Shown piece after piece: positions 42,946-53,050 of a stretch of DNA of 64,000 nucleotides. This DNA comes from Chitinophagaceae bacterium. GTDB lineage: Bacteria; Bacteroidota; Bacteroidia; Chitinophagales; Chitinophagaceae. The notes below the pieces were generated by a model that worked only from the letters and a program-made list of their open reading frames with translations, was not told the origin of the DNA and searched no databases. The stretch covers positions 248,001 to 312,000 of the forward strand of contig JAHBTR010000001.1 in NCBI GenBank assembly GCA_019638475.1, given 5' to 3'. The position numbers and the translations under genes were made by a program. Numbering within the stretch: the stretch's first letter is position 1; the number at the start of each line of letters is the position of its first letter.

Positions 42946-44087
42946 TGTGTTTCTGCATAAGGAATATGAATTGCTACCAATGTTCCTTTACCAACTTGCG
43001 AATCCCACTCTACTGTTCCATTTAAGTAATCAATTCTGCTTTTTATATTTTTTAATCCAATACCTATTGTTTGTTGTTCTTGTAAAAAGAAGCCTATTCC
43101 ATTATCTTCTATAGTGCAGCTAATACCATCTGCATCTTTTATCAAAGAAATATCTAACTGATTGGCTTGTGCATGTTTTATTACATTATTCACTATTTCT
43201 TGTATAGCACGATACAAAATAATTTCTGTATTATCATTTAGGCGTTCTTCTAAGCCTTCTGTGTAAAGATGTACATTTAATTGTTTATGGTCTATTTTGT
43301 CTAAAAATGTTTTTACAGCAGATGAAAGTCCAGATTTTAATAGTGCATTTGGCATTAAATTATGGCTTACTATTCTTACTTCTTTACAGCTTTCATCTAC
43401 TAAAGCCATTGTTTTATCAAACAAATTTTTGTCTTGTTCATTTTGCAACCCAACTTTAGATGAAATACTGGATAAATTCATTTTTACAGCACTCATCATT
43501 TGTCCTATACCATCATGCAAATCACTTGCTATGCGTTTTCTTTCTTTTTCTTCTGCTTCTAAAATGGCATGTGCAGCAATCGTTTTTTGTTCTAAAATGG
43601 CTGCTTGCATTTTTGTTTTTAATAAACTTTGTTTTCTTTTATATAACACAATTAAAAAAGCAATTATAAGAGCAGAAATAATACTAATACTTGTAATAAG
43701 AAATTGTTGTTTGGCTATTGTTGCTGTTTGTATAGCTAATTCTTTTGCTTGACGTTCTTCTTCATAATTACTTTTCAATATATTAATAGTAGCTGTACTT
43801 TGCAATGTGTTTAAGCTATCTTTTAGTATCAGCATTTCATTATGATATTGTAATGACTTTAGTTGATTGCCTTTGGCTTTCCAAGCATTACTCATTAATT
43901 GCAATGCTGCTTGTTTTGTATTATTATTGTCTAAATTATTGATAACACTATCAAGCATACTGATAGTAATATTAGGCTTATTCAAAAGCAAATAATCATT
44001 TGCTTTGATTAATGTGCTATCAAATACATGTTGGGCTGAAATTTGTAAACAGCATAATATACAATATGCAAAAAATAATTTTCTCAT
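42942..44087 (-). CDS. Sensor histidine kinase, NarL-family type (HisKA_3)
   Basis: 381 residues. A signal peptide is followed by a short helical periplasmic region (perhaps TPR-like, LQLMSNAWKAKGNQLKSLQY), one membrane helix near 128-148 (FLITSISIISALIIAFLIVL) and a coiled coil. The phospho-acceptor segment is EKERKRIASDLHDGIGQMMS. The ATPase domain has VNNVIKHAQANQ (N-box) and CTIEDNGIGFFLQ (G1), and lacks nothing obvious. No response regulator gene adjoins it, so the partner lies elsewhere. Confidence 0.9.
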   Translation of the reverse strand: MRKLFFAYCILCCLQISAQHVFDSTLIKANDYLLLNKPNITISMLDSVINNLDNNNTKQAALQLMSNAWKAKGNQLKSLQYHNEMLILKDSLNTLQSTATINILKSNYEEERQAKELAIQTATIAKQQFLITSISIISALIIAFLIVLYKRKQSLLKTKMQAAILEQKTIAAHAILEAEEKERKRIASDLHDGIGQMMSAVKMNLSSISSKVGLQNEQDKNLFDKTMALVDESCKEVRIVSHNLMPNALLKSGLSSAVKTFLDKIDHKQLNVHLYTEGLEERLNDNTEIILYRAIQEIVNNVIKHAQANQLDISLIKDADGISCTIEDNGIGFFLQEQQTIGIGLKNIKSRIDYLNGTVEWDSQVGKGTLVAIHIPYAETH

Positions 44088-44226
44088 TCTTGTTTGCTAA
44101 AGTATAAAGGCTAAGAATATGCTACAATACCCTGTTTTGGGTATATTTATTTAATAACTATTTTTTCAATTCTTCATTTACTAACAATAACTATTAAAAA
44201 TCAGGTAAAACATATCTTTACAAACT

Positions 44227-45279
44227 ATGAATAAGCTTTTAGATGCAGAACTTCCGTCAGAAGAACTATATGAAAGAAAAACCTTTGTAATAGACAAAGG
44301 GCAAGAACCTTATAGAATTGATAAATGGTTACAAATGCGTATTGAAGGAAGTACCAGAAACAAAATTCAGCAAGCAATAGATAATGGTTTTGTAACTGTA
44401 AATTCTCATAACATAAAAAGTAATTATAAAATAAAACCAGGCGATGAAATTATTGTTGTAAGTTATATCAATCCTGAATACACAGAATTAAAGCCTGAAA
44501 AAATGGATTTGAATATTGTGTATGAAGATTCTGATGTGTTGGTTTTAAACAAACCTGCCAATATGGTTGTACACCCTGGTGTTGGTAATTATTCAGGTAC
44601 ATTGTTAAATGGTATAGCATTTTATTTATTACAGCAAAACCCACAATTAACAGAAGAAGAGTTACCACGTTTTGGCATGGTGCATAGAATAGATAAAAAT
44701 ACTACAGGTTTAATGGTACTTGCTAAAAATGGACATGCTGCTGCACATTTAGCCAAACAATTTTTTAACCATACTGTACAAAGAAAATATATAGCACTTG
44801 TTTGGGGCGATGTAGAAAATAATGAAGGAACTATTACAGGACATATAGCAAGGCATAAACAACACAGAAAAATGTTTGATGTATATCCTGAAGGAGAAAC
44901 AGGTAAACATGCTATAACGCATTATAAGGTTATAGAAAAAATGAATTATGTAACATTGGTAGAATGTATGTTAGAAACAGGACGTACACACCAAATACGT
45001 GTACACATGAAACACATAGGTCATACTTTATTTAATGATTGGGAATATGGAGGAGATAAAATTTTAAAAGGAACAATATATACCAAGTATAAACAGTTTG
45101 TAGAAAATTGTTTTAATATTTGTCCTCGTTGTGCTTTACATGCACAAACATTGGGATTCATTCATCCAACATCGGGTAAAGAATTATTTTTTGAAGCCCC
45201 ACTACCTGATGACATGAAAAATGTTATAGATAAATGGAGAAAATATATCAATCATATTCCTGCTCAGTATAATAATTGA
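44227..45279 (+). CDS. RluA-family pseudouridine synthase (RluD-like)
   Basis: 350 residues. An S4 RNA-binding domain at ~20-85 (RIDKWLQMRIEGSTRNKIQQ) is followed by the synthase core. The catalytic Asp is in HRIDKNTTGLMVLAKN near residue 158, followed by VECMLETGRTHQIRVHMKHI. VLVLNKPANMVVHPG is diagnostic. It likely modifies 23S rRNA helix 69 uridines, as RluD does; specificity is inferred. A two-Cys NCFNICPRCALHAQ insert near the end is common in Bacteroidota members. Confidence 0.93.
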   Translation: MNKLLDAELPSEELYERKTFVIDKGQEPYRIDKWLQMRIEGSTRNKIQQAIDNGFVTVNSHNIKSNYKIKPGDEIIVVSYINPEYTELKPEKMDLNIVYEDSDVLVLNKPANMVVHPGVGNYSGTLLNGIAFYLLQQNPQLTEEELPRFGMVHRIDKNTTGLMVLAKNGHAAAHLAKQFFNHTVQRKYIALVWGDVENNEGTITGHIARHKQHRKMFDVYPEGETGKHAITHYKVIEKMNYVTLVECMLETGRTHQIRVHMKHIGHTLFNDWEYGGDKILKGTIYTKYKQFVENCFNICPRCALHAQTLGFIHPTSGKELFFEAPLPDDMKNVIDKWRKYINHIPAQYNN

Positions 45280-45354
45280 TGGCTTGATTGTAGATATTTG
45301 TACTTGAGAGGACAATAGTTTCACTTAACATACAATAATTTTTTTAGCATGAAG

Positions 45355-45376
45355 TTTGTACATATATTTGTACATA
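45355..45376. promoter_or_regulatory. Operator-like direct repeat and -7 box of the YefM-YoeB pair
   Basis: TTTGTACATA occurs twice with 12-base phasing (45355-45364 and 45367-45376). TATATTTG (45363-45370) is a -7 box. The layout fits autoregulation. Confidence 0.55.
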
Positions 45377-45390
45377 ATAAAATACAAATT

Positions 45391-45645
45391 ATGCTAATTA
45401 CAAGTGTTTCTGATTTCAGAAAAGACATAAAATCGTATTTGGACAGAGTTGCAAAAAATTTTGAAACCTTAATTATAAATCGTGGTAAAGATTCTGGCAT
45501 TGTGGTGATGTCGCTTGAAGAATACAATTCTTTAATGGCTACAAACCATGAATTATCTTCTAGAACCAATGAAATAAGATTAGATGCTGCTATTGAAAAA
45601 TTAAGAAGCGGACAATCATTTGAAAAAAATAGAATTGAGGAATAA
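45391..45645 (+). CDS. YefM/Phd-type antitoxin
   Basis: 84 residues from ATG 45391; an upstream ATG at 45349 would put the operator inside the gene. The start MLITSVSDFRKDIKSYLDRV followed by ETLIINRGKDSGIVVMSLEE and YNSLMATNHELSS is the Phd/YefM fold: a DNA-binding N-terminus and a toxin-binding C-terminus. It is one base upstream of the toxin gene. It represses its own operon and neutralises YoeB. Confidence 0.92.
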   Translation: MLITSVSDFRKDIKSYLDRVAKNFETLIINRGKDSGIVVMSLEEYNSLMATNHELSSRTNEIRLDAAIEKLRSGQSFEKNRIEE

Positions 45646-45646
45646 A

Positions 45647-45904
45647 ATGCAATATATTTTTGTTGATGAATCTTGGGAAGATTATTTATACTGGCAAAAA
45701 ACCGACAAGAAAAAACTTAAAAGAATTAATGAATTGCTGAAAGATATTTCCAGAAATCCTTTTGAAGGAATTGGAAAGCCCGAACCTTTGAAACATAAAT
45801 ATTCTGGATTTTGGTCTCGCAGAATTGACGATGAACACAGATTAATTTATAAGTATGAAGAAGGGAAAATCCAAATTGCAAAATGCAGGTTTCATTATGA
45901 TTAA
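45647..45904 (+). CDS. YoeB-type mRNA interferase toxin
   Basis: 85 residues from ATG 45647, with alternative in-frame ATG at 45620 inside the antitoxin. The RelE-like fold shows DESWEDYLYWQKTDKKKLKR, NPFEGIGKPEPLKHKYSGFW, SRRIDDEHRLIYKYEEG and CRFHYD at the end. Glu, Arg and His/Tyr of the active site are in place. It cleaves mRNA in ribosomes when released from the antitoxin. Normal length, so the pair appears functional. Confidence 0.93.
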   Translation: MQYIFVDESWEDYLYWQKTDKKKLKRINELLKDISRNPFEGIGKPEPLKHKYSGFWSRRIDDEHRLIYKYEEGKIQIAKCRFHYD

Positions 45905-45931
45905 TTGAAATTGGGCTACGGAAAAACAATT

Positions 45932-47470
45932 CTAAAACTTCGCCCCAAAAGTCAGCATAATACTTCCTCTGCTACCTGCTTGTTCTGCAAAAGTGTTGGG
46001 CTTATCATTTAATCTGTAAGGGAAAACTACATCTTTATTAAAACTATGGGCATAAGCAAGGTCTATAAAAAATCCATTATTTCTATAACCAATACCTCCT
46101 GTAGCTAAAATTCTATTTGCCTTCAAAGCTCTTTCTTTATAAGGACTTCCATAAAATGCACCTCCAAGTCTAAACATAAAAGTATTAAACTTTAATTCGC
46201 CTCCTAACCTAATATTAAAATTACCTTTATAATAATCTTTCACTTCTGAGTTTACTAATTTGTAATAACTTTTAGCTGTATAATCATTTTCATTTACTCT
46301 GCTAAATCTGGCTCCTCTATAATTTACATATTCAATATCTGCACTTATAAATGCTCTTTGTTTTCTTACATCACTTACTTCTCTAAAAACATAACTTGCA
46401 CTTACTATGGCACGCCAAGGGGTAATTAAATAATATTTTCTTGTACCAGCATCTCCACTATTTAAGTTATCGCTACTTTCTTGCTTTACACCAGCATAAC
46501 CTTCAGTATCTGTAATCATCCAACTTCTTATTTGGTCTTTAAAAACCATTAATTGTGGTGTATGAAAAGCAAAACCTAAACGCCATCTATCTTGTGGCTT
46601 ATAAATAAAACCCAACTTAGCTCCTATACCTATTCCAAAACTTTTAGATTTTTCGGTGTAGGTAAAATAATTAAAATCATTATTGGTAATATTGGTAGCA
46701 TCTTTTTCAGTATAAGTAAACTCTCTTTGATAAGAAGAAATAGGTACATCAACAGTAGCACCAACATATAATTTATCTTCCATATTGCCAGCAAAACCCA
46801 AAGCTATTTCGTGCAAACCACCTCTTGTATTTTCACTATATTCTTGATTAATACCAGTAGATATTGGTACCAAACTTTGAAAGCCAATTACATTGCCCAA
46901 AGCATCGGCAAGTGTATCTACTAAATATGTTCTAAAAGCCAAAGAAGAACCAAAAATATAATTTCTTTCAGCAGCAGTCATGTCTGCTCCATCTCTTATC
47001 AATTCTTCTAAATACTGTTCAGAAAAAGAACTGAAATTATTAAATCCTTTAAACTGAATATTGTTATTATAATTGGCTAACTGATTTATTGATAAAGAAA
47101 ATGCAGTGCTTGTCCATTTGCTATAATTAGGATTTTGAGGAAGACCAATTACAAAGCCAATTGTTCCATAATTAATATTATTTTTTGATGAAGCAGAATC
47201 TGTTCCTCTAAATTTAAAATCATTTTTATTCAAATGAAACCCTGGTGAAAAAATAAATTCTTTGGTCTTAAATAATCCAAGCCCAGCAGGGTTTACATGT
47301 GCTGCACTAATATCACCTCCTAAACTTCCCATTACTCCACCAATAGCCATATTTCTTGCACTACCATTAAAGGTAAACCATGCAGTTCGTAAAGCATCAT
47401 CAGGCACTTGTGCTTTTAAACAAATGGTTGAAAGAGATATTAAAATAGAAAGTAAAAAATATTGCTTCAT
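45932..47470 (-). CDS. Outer-membrane protein of the OmpP1/FadL type
   Basis: 512 residues. Signal peptide LLSILISLSTICLKAQ. The N-terminal part ARNMAIGGVMGSLGGDISAA followed by HVNPAGLGLFKTKEFIFSPG matches the plug region of Toluene_X/FadL and the PorV-like proteins of Bacteroidota. The rest is amphipathic beta strands ending in an aromatic strand (GSIMLTFGAKF). It probably moves hydrophobic molecules across the outer membrane, or serves as a type IX accessory protein. Converges with YoeB. Confidence 0.88.
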   Translation of the reverse strand: MKQYFLLSILISLSTICLKAQVPDDALRTAWFTFNGSARNMAIGGVMGSLGGDISAAHVNPAGLGLFKTKEFIFSPGFHLNKNDFKFRGTDSASSKNNINYGTIGFVIGLPQNPNYSKWTSTAFSLSINQLANYNNNIQFKGFNNFSSFSEQYLEELIRDGADMTAAERNYIFGSSLAFRTYLVDTLADALGNVIGFQSLVPISTGINQEYSENTRGGLHEIALGFAGNMEDKLYVGATVDVPISSYQREFTYTEKDATNITNNDFNYFTYTEKSKSFGIGIGAKLGFIYKPQDRWRLGFAFHTPQLMVFKDQIRSWMITDTEGYAGVKQESSDNLNSGDAGTRKYYLITPWRAIVSASYVFREVSDVRKQRAFISADIEYVNYRGARFSRVNENDYTAKSYYKLVNSEVKDYYKGNFNIRLGGELKFNTFMFRLGGAFYGSPYKERALKANRILATGGIGYRNNGFFIDLAYAHSFNKDVVFPYRLNDKPNTFAEQAGSRGSIMLTFGAKF

Positions 47471-47480
47471 TCTTTTTTAG

Positions 47481-47522
47481 TTATGAATTATGAGTTATGA
47501 ATTATGAGTTATGAATTATGAG
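47481..47522. repeat. Tandem repeat, three copies of a 14-bp unit
   Basis: Three exact copies of ttatgaattatgag immediately upstream of the porin start, followed by cattaa/ccattaa variants to 47560. Same period as the 2299-2354 repeat but a different sequence. Confidence 0.9.
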
Positions 47523-47562
47523 GCAACATTCAACATTAACCATTAATCATTAACCATTAAAA

Positions 47563-48312
47563 CTAATTTCTTCCACTACGACTACTACTGCTACTACTTC
47601 CTGTACTCTCATAACCACCACTTTTTCCACCAGCACTACTACTGCCAGATGATGTAGATGAACCACTACTATTGTATGTTCTGATAGGTCTGTCCCAACT
47701 GCTACTACCAGATGAACCTGAATTTCCAGATGAGAAAACTCTTTTCACTAATCCACTAAATCCTGAAGAACTACTTGTAGAAGATGAACCTGTTTTAGTA
47801 TTGAAATAAGTAGAGTTGATATTATTATACTTTTTATTTTTATAAGCAGTTATATTACTACCACTTGTATTGCCATAAGAAACAGTTGGATTTTTATAAG
47901 GAATAAAATAATAATAAGGACTATTCCAACTACTCCAAGTACTATAATTCCAACTGTACCAACTATTATTCCATCCACAATTATTATTTATAATAAAATG
48001 GTTATTCCAATTGTTGTAATAATAACTATTCCAGCTACTACCCCATGTGTTATAGTTGGTATAACAGCTACTAAAAGTAAAACGACTATCATTCCAATAA
48101 CTATAATCATCTATACTATTCCATCTGTTATTATTTTTCACTTTCATGCGTAAATAATTGTCTTCAGAATTAGTTGTTTCAGCTTCTTGATAAAAATTTC
48201 CTTCAGATGGTGAATAATAAACATCATCTGGTGTTTGGCTGTTTTTATATGCAGTAGAACATGAACTGAATAAAACTACCAAAATTGTAAGGTAAAAAAT
48301 ATTAGCTTTCAT
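47563..48312 (-). CDS. Ser/Asn/Tyr/Trp-rich lipoprotein, unknown function
   Basis: 249 residues from ATG 48312. The earlier in-frame start at 48354 lies upstream of the signal sequence. Lipoprotein signal ILVVLFSSC, then TPDDVYYSPSEGNFY, a segment seen near the start of many Bacteroidota lipoproteins. The middle is full of WNSYYYNNWNNH-type repeats and the last 70 residues are nearly pure Ser/Gly. The composition suggests an extracellular flexible or adhesive surface protein; no domain is recognised. It reads opposite to proS. Confidence 0.7.
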   Translation of the reverse strand: MKANIFYLTILVVLFSSCSTAYKNSQTPDDVYYSPSEGNFYQEAETTNSEDNYLRMKVKNNNRWNSIDDYSYWNDSRFTFSSCYTNYNTWGSSWNSYYYNNWNNHFIINNNCGWNNSWYSWNYSTWSSWNSPYYYFIPYKNPTVSYGNTSGSNITAYKNKKYNNINSTYFNTKTGSSSTSSSSGFSGLVKRVFSSGNSGSSGSSSWDRPIRTYNSSGSSTSSGSSSAGGKSGGYESTGSSSSSSRSGRN

Positions 48313-48485
48313 GTTGAATGGTTTTATAGTTAAGTAATGTGAAGTTACATACATTTGCCGCCATAATGTATTTTAGTCTTTATTAAAAATGCAAATATGT
48401 TGCCAAAAATGAGCTAACAAAAGTTAGTTTGTTAAGGGTTTCATAATATTATTTTAACAAAAAAAATGAACGCATAAAATTTTAT

Positions 48486-49964
48486 ATGAGTAAAGAAATA
48501 ACAAGCAGACAAAAAGATTATAGCCAATGGTATAATGACCTTATATTGAAAGGGAGTTTAGCAGATTATAGTGCTGTGCGTGGTTGTATGGTTATAAAAC
48601 CTTATGGCTTTGCACTTTGGGAAAATATGAGAGATGTATTGGATAAAATGTTTAAAGATACAGGGCATGTAAATGCTTACTTTCCTTTGTTTGTGCCAAA
48701 AAGTTTGTTTGAAGCTGAAGAAAAAAATGCTGAAGGTTTTGCTAAAGAGTGTGCTATTGTAACACATTATAGATTAAAAGCAGACCCAAACTCAAAAGGA
48801 AAATTAATTGTTGACCCTGAAGCAAAATTAGAAGAAGAATTAGTAGTTCGCCCTACAAGCGAAGCCATTATTTGGAACACTTATAAAGGTTGGATTCAAT
48901 CTTATAGAGATTTACCCATTCTTGTCAATCAATGGGCAAATGTGGTTCGTTGGGAAATGAGAACACGTTTGTTTTTACGCACTGCTGAATTTCTTTGGCA
49001 AGAAGGTCATACAGCACATGCTACAAAAGAAGAGGCAATTATAGAAACAGAAAAAATGCTTGATGTGTATGCAGACTTTGTAGAAAACTGGATGGCATTA
49101 CCTGTCATTAAAGGAATTAAAACGCCTAATGAAAGATTTGCAGGTGCAGAAGAAACTTATTGTATAGAAGCTCTAATGCAAGATGGTAAAGCATTACAAG
49201 CAGGTACATCTCATTTCTTAGGACAAAATTTTGCCAAAGCATTTGATGTAAAATTCAGTAACAAGAATAATCAGTTAGATTATGTTTGGGCTACCAGTTG
49301 GGGTGTTAGTACAAGATTAATTGGTGGTTTAGTAATGGCTCATAGCGATGATGATGGTTTAATACTTCCTCCAAAAATTGCTCCTATTCAAGTAGTCATT
49401 GTACCAATTTATAAAGGTGAAGCTGAGAAAAATTTAATTGATGAAAAAGTAAATTCACTCATTCAGCAATTAAAACAATTAAACATAAGAGTTAAGTATG
49501 ATGATTCTGATAATGCAAGACCAGGTTGGAAATTTGCAGAATATGAAATGAAAGGTGTACCTATTCGTATTGCCATTGGTGCAAGAGATTTAGCCAATAA
49601 TGTAGCAGAAATTGCCAGAAGAGATACCAAAGAAAAAACAAGTGTAGGATTAGATGACTTAGCAAATCACATTCAAAATTTATTAAACACTATTCAACAA
49701 AATATGTTTGATAAAGCCAAATCTTATAGAGATGAACACATTACTAATGTAGATACTTGGGATGAATTTGTACAAACATTAGACACTAAAACTGGTTTTG
49801 TACATGCACATTGGGATGGTACTCCTGAAACAGAAGAAAAAATAAAAGAATTAACAAAAGCTACCATTCGTTGTATTCCTTTAAACAATAAACAAGAAAG
49901 TGGATTGTGTGTATTAACAGGTAAGCCAAGTACACAAAGAGTTTTATTTGCAAGAGCCTATTAA
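48486..49964 (+). CDS. proS: Proline--tRNA ligase
   Basis: 492 residues, the shorter archaeal/eukaryote-type ProS common in Bacteroidota. Class II motifs: [20 protein letters not shown] (motif 1), [20 protein letters not shown] and [20 protein letters not shown] (motif 2), [20 protein letters not shown] (motif 3). The anticodon-binding domain [20 protein letters not shown] follows. Complete. A strong bidirectional terminator separates it from the next gene. Confidence 0.97.
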   Translation: MSKEITSRQKDYSQWYNDLILKGSLADYSAVRGCMVIKPYGFALWENMRDVLDKMFKDTGHVNAYFPLFVPKSLFEAEEKNAEGFAKECAIVTHYRLKADPNSKGKLIVDPEAKLEEELVVRPTSEAIIWNTYKGWIQSYRDLPILVNQWANVVRWEMRTRLFLRTAEFLWQEGHTAHATKEEAIIETEKMLDVYADFVENWMALPVIKGIKTPNERFAGAEETYCIEALMQDGKALQAGTSHFLGQNFAKAFDVKFSNKNNQLDYVWATSWGVSTRLIGGLVMAHSDDDGLILPPKIAPIQVVIVPIYKGEAEKNLIDEKVNSLIQQLKQLNIRVKYDDSDNARPGWKFAEYEMKGVPIRIAIGARDLANNVAEIARRDTKEKTSVGLDDLANHIQNLLNTIQQNMFDKAKSYRDEHITNVDTWDEFVQTLDTKTGFVHAHWDGTPETEEKIKELTKATIRCIPLNNKQESGLCVLTGKPSTQRVLFARAY

Positions 49965-49967
49965 TAA

Positions 49968-50002
49968 TTAAAAGCCTCTTATGAAACATAAGAGGCTTTT
50001 AA
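49968..50002. terminator. Bidirectional terminator
   Basis: A 16-bp perfect stem (arm core aaaagcctcttatg) with an AAA loop, placed between convergent proS and the lipoprotein gene. Confidence 0.9.
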
Positions 50003-50016
50003 CTTTATAAAAAAGT

Positions 50017-50751
50017 TTACAATTTTCTTTGTCCCACTACAGTAACATCAGCACTTCCATCATTAAAAGTACCACTAAATGTATCTCCATTTATAGTAGC
50101 AATTTCTGTTGTTGTACCAGTTCCCCAGTATAAAATATTGTTCACATAAGAACCACTAATATTAGTTGTATTATTAGTTCCACTTTCTTTATATATACCT
50201 TGCCATCCTTTTAAAATAGTAGAAACAATAATATTAAATGTTCCATTTTCATTGTGAGAATTACTATAAGTTCCTTCAAAACATCTTACAACTACAGTTG
50301 ATGTTTCTTTGGCGATAATAAATGTAGCATTTGGATGACCTGGAATATTAGATGATGTAATGGTAGGAGAACTTCCATCAAAGTTTACTTCAAAAGTAAC
50401 ACTTACTGGCTGTCCATTCATTGTTCCAAAAAAAGGCGAAACATAAGTACCTGTTGGTGGTGCAGAAATCTGAGATATTAATACTGCTGTATCTCCATCA
50501 ATCACTAAAGTAGCTATAATAGCGTTGGCTGAATTATTAATGTCAAATTTTATCGTTCCACTAGAACCTATTACAATGCCTTTGTATAAGCCATTGGCAG
50601 AGTTGTCATACATTGGATTTCCCTGTGGTGTTGAGCTGCATGTTGCACATACATAAGGTGTATTAGTGTCTTTATCACTTTTTTTACAAGAGGTGAGCAT
50701 ACTTATAAAAAGCATACTTACAGCCATAATAGGAAGAATAATCTGTTTCAT
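50017..50751 (-). CDS. Lipoprotein, unknown function, beta-rich
   Basis: 244 residues. Signal with lipobox (MLFISMLTSC, lipid Cys near 22). The mature part contains three repeat-like beta stretches with ANGLYKGIVIGSSGTIKFDI, CFEGTYSNSHNENGTFNIIV and WGTGTTTEIATINGDTFSGT, where the two later ones resemble each other (ISGSYVNN, FSGTFNDG). A CATC near the mature N-terminus may form a disulfide. No family is recognised. Transcribed toward proS. Confidence 0.7.
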   Translation of the reverse strand: MKQIILPIMAVSMLFISMLTSCKKSDKDTNTPYVCATCSSTPQGNPMYDNSANGLYKGIVIGSSGTIKFDINNSANAIIATLVIDGDTAVLISQISAPPTGTYVSPFFGTMNGQPVSVTFEVNFDGSSPTITSSNIPGHPNATFIIAKETSTVVVRCFEGTYSNSHNENGTFNIIVSTILKGWQGIYKESGTNNTTNISGSYVNNILYWGTGTTTEIATINGDTFSGTFNDGSADVTVVGQRKL

Positions 50752-50848
50752 AAAATGATTTTTTTTATTTTTGATTGAATATGTAAAACTATTGTAGCCT
50801 TATTATAGTAAAATACCCTTTATTGGGTATTTTTTAATGCAGTATATC

Positions 50849-51325
50849 TTATATGAATAAATCAGGATTTTGTGCAAATACCATTTCTATACTACTATCA
50901 AAAACTAACCAACTTCCTTCAGCAATTTCTGTTTCAAGTTCATTAGCATTCCAACCACAATAACCAATAAAAATTTTTATATCCATAGTAGATACATTTT
51001 TATTATTTATTTCTGTAATTACTTGATTAAAGTTTCCACCAAAATAAATGTTATCCATTATTAAACTTCCATTATCAATTAAGTTGTTCTTGCAATGAAT
51101 AAAAAATAAATGTTCTTTATCAACTGGACCACCTTTGTACAAAGGAAATGAACGAATATGGCTAAACTCTGTTAGCTCATTCAAACTATGTTCAAAAATT
51201 TTATTAATAACAAATCCAATAGCTCCTTTTTCGTTGTGTTCTACAATAAACAGAATTGTATTTTTAAAATTTTCATCACCAATTGTTGGAGAGCTTACTA
51301 ATATTTTTCCTAATAGATGATTCAT
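50849..51325 (-). CDS. YqgE/AlgH family protein
   Basis: 158 residues. Diagnostic segments: GKILVSSPTIGDENFKNTIL, FIVEHNEKGAIGFVINKIFE, FPLYKGGPVDKEHLFFIH and IKIFIGYCGWNANELETEIA. The family (DUF179) is conserved in bacteria but its function is uncertain. It is complete. Divergent from the ridA gene. Confidence 0.95.
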   Translation of the reverse strand: MNHLLGKILVSSPTIGDENFKNTILFIVEHNEKGAIGFVINKIFEHSLNELTEFSHIRSFPLYKGGPVDKEHLFFIHCKNNLIDNGSLIMDNIYFGGNFNQVITEINNKNVSTMDIKIFIGYCGWNANELETEIAEGSWLVFDSSIEMVFAQNPDLFI

Positions 51326-51463
51326 TTAATTGAAAATTATTTAGCTATAATACAAATAGCCAGTAGATTTTATTTTTCACAAAACTACTTATTAATATTC
51401 GTTTCTTAATTGTCTTGGATTTTTACAGAAAATATGCTTACTTGCTGCACTAAATTAAAAAAT

Positions 51464-51850
51464 ATGTCAAAGAAAATTATTAACACATCAAAAGCACCAG
51501 CTCCAATTGGTCCATATAATCAAGCAGTGCAAACTGGTAATTTATTATTTGTAAGTGGTCAAATACCCATTAATCCTACAACCAATGAACTTGTGCAAGG
51601 GACTATTGAAGAAGAAGCATTGCAAGTAATGCATAATTTAAAAGCTATTTTAACTGAAGCTAATGTAACTTTTGATAATGTAGTTAAGACAACTATTTTT
51701 TTAAGTGATATGAGTTTGTTTACAGAAGTAAATAAAATATATGGCAGCTTTTTTAGCAACGATTTTCCTGCAAGAGAAACTGTGGCTGTTAAAGGATTGC
51801 CCAAAGGTGTAAATGTAGAAATAAGCGTTATTGCAACTACTGAATTATAA
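51464..51850 (+). CDS. RidA family enamine/imine deaminase
   Basis: 128 residues from ATG 51464; a longer in-frame start at 51410 is not supported by the family. Diagnostic APAPIGPYNQAVQTGNLLFV at the start, SGQIPINPTTNELVQGT, and FPARETVAVKGLPKGVNVEI containing the active-site Arg. It hydrolyses reactive enamines/imines such as 2-aminoacrylate. A terminator follows. Confidence 0.95.
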   Translation: MSKKIINTSKAPAPIGPYNQAVQTGNLLFVSGQIPINPTTNELVQGTIEEEALQVMHNLKAILTEANVTFDNVVKTTIFLSDMSLFTEVNKIYGSFFSNDFPARETVAVKGLPKGVNVEISVIATTEL

Positions 51851-51854
51851 TGTT

Positions 51855-51902
51855 AAAAGTGTTGGTATGATATTTTAAAAATTATACTAACACTTTTTTT
51901 TC
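51855..51902 (+). terminator. Rho-independent terminator of ridA-like gene
   Basis: Stem of about 14 bp with one G-T pair (AAAAGTGTTGGTAT / ATACTAACACTTTT), followed by a run of T. Confidence 0.8.
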
Positions 51903-51945
51903 AACGCATCTTTTTAATTAATTAATTTTTTCTTTAAAAAATTTT

Positions 51946-53040
51946 GTGCAACAAGACAATAACGAAAAATATTCTTTTCAAAAATTTATACAGCTTTGGT
52001 TGATACCAATTGTACTTACTTTTTTTCTTATTGTAATTAGTTTCTTCCCAACTGTTGTTGAGAATTATTATAGTACTGGTCTATATCCTCATATTAGTAA
52101 ATTTCAAAGAAAGATTTTTGGTTTATTAAATTTTAGTATAGGAGATGTGTTTTATTTTTTAGTAATTTTTACTTTACTAAAAAAAATAATTAAGTTGATA
52201 AGATTTATCATTAAAAAAGATGCAAGAAAAAATTTTGGTAACTCTTTATTAATTGGATTAAGAACAATATTGTGGCTATTTATTTTCTTTCAAATATTAT
52301 GGGGATTAAATTATTACAGAACAGGTATTGCACATCAACTAAAAATAGATAAAGAAGATTATACTAAGCAAGATGTAGAACTTTTAATTTGCGATATAGT
52401 ACAGAAATTAAATACTATACGCCCTTTAATAAGTAATGATTCTTTACCACAACCTTCTTTTAAAAATATTATAGAAGAAGCAATTCAATTATACGATACC
52501 ATAAAACCAACTTATCATTTTATCAATTATCAAAATAATGCAGTAAAGAAAAGTTTATTTAGCAATGTTAGTCATTACATAGGTTTTACAGGTTATTACA
52601 ATCCTTTTTCAGGAGAAGCACAATTAAGTACAAACATTCCTAAAATATTAGCACCATATATTGTTTGCCACGAAATTGCTCATCAATTAGGTTATGCACA
52701 AGAAGATGAAGCCAACTTTGTAGGTTATTTAGTTTGCAGCAAAAGTGCTAATCTTTATTTTCAATATTCTGTATATTTAGATTTGTATAAGTATGCAGCT
52801 ACAGAATTATTGATGATGAATGAAAAGAATACCCATGCTTGGGAACTAAATAGTCTTGTAAGAAAAGACTTGAAAGATATTCGTTCGTTTTTTTTATCTC
52901 AAGAAAATAAGTTAGAACCTTTTATGACAGCATTGTATGGTCAATATTTGAAAGCTAATAGACAATCAAAAGGATTAGATAGTTATAATGATATTATTGG
53001 ATTGCTTATTAGTAAAAAGAAAAAGTATGGTGGTATTTAA
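51946..53040 (+). CDS. DUF3810 family membrane metallopeptidase-like protein
   Basis: 364 residues from a GTG. Three N-terminal membrane helices (LIPIVLTFFLIVISFF, IGDVFYFLVIFTLL, IGLRTILWLFIFFQILWGLN) are followed by a soluble domain. It holds VCHEIAHQLGYAQEDEANFV: an HExxH zinc site with a downstream Glu, as in gluzincins. The GFTGYYNPFSGEAQLS segment matches the family. Its substrate is unknown. It follows ridA and its terminator, so it has its own transcript. Confidence 0.88.
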   Translation: MQQDNNEKYSFQKFIQLWLIPIVLTFFLIVISFFPTVVENYYSTGLYPHISKFQRKIFGLLNFSIGDVFYFLVIFTLLKKIIKLIRFIIKKDARKNFGNSLLIGLRTILWLFIFFQILWGLNYYRTGIAHQLKIDKEDYTKQDVELLICDIVQKLNTIRPLISNDSLPQPSFKNIIEEAIQLYDTIKPTYHFINYQNNAVKKSLFSNVSHYIGFTGYYNPFSGEAQLSTNIPKILAPYIVCHEIAHQLGYAQEDEANFVGYLVCSKSANLYFQYSVYLDLYKYAATELLMMNEKNTHAWELNSLVRKDLKDIRSFFLSQENKLEPFMTALYGQYLKANRQSKGLDSYNDIIGLLISKKKKYGGI

Positions 53041-53050
53041 TCAAAACAAA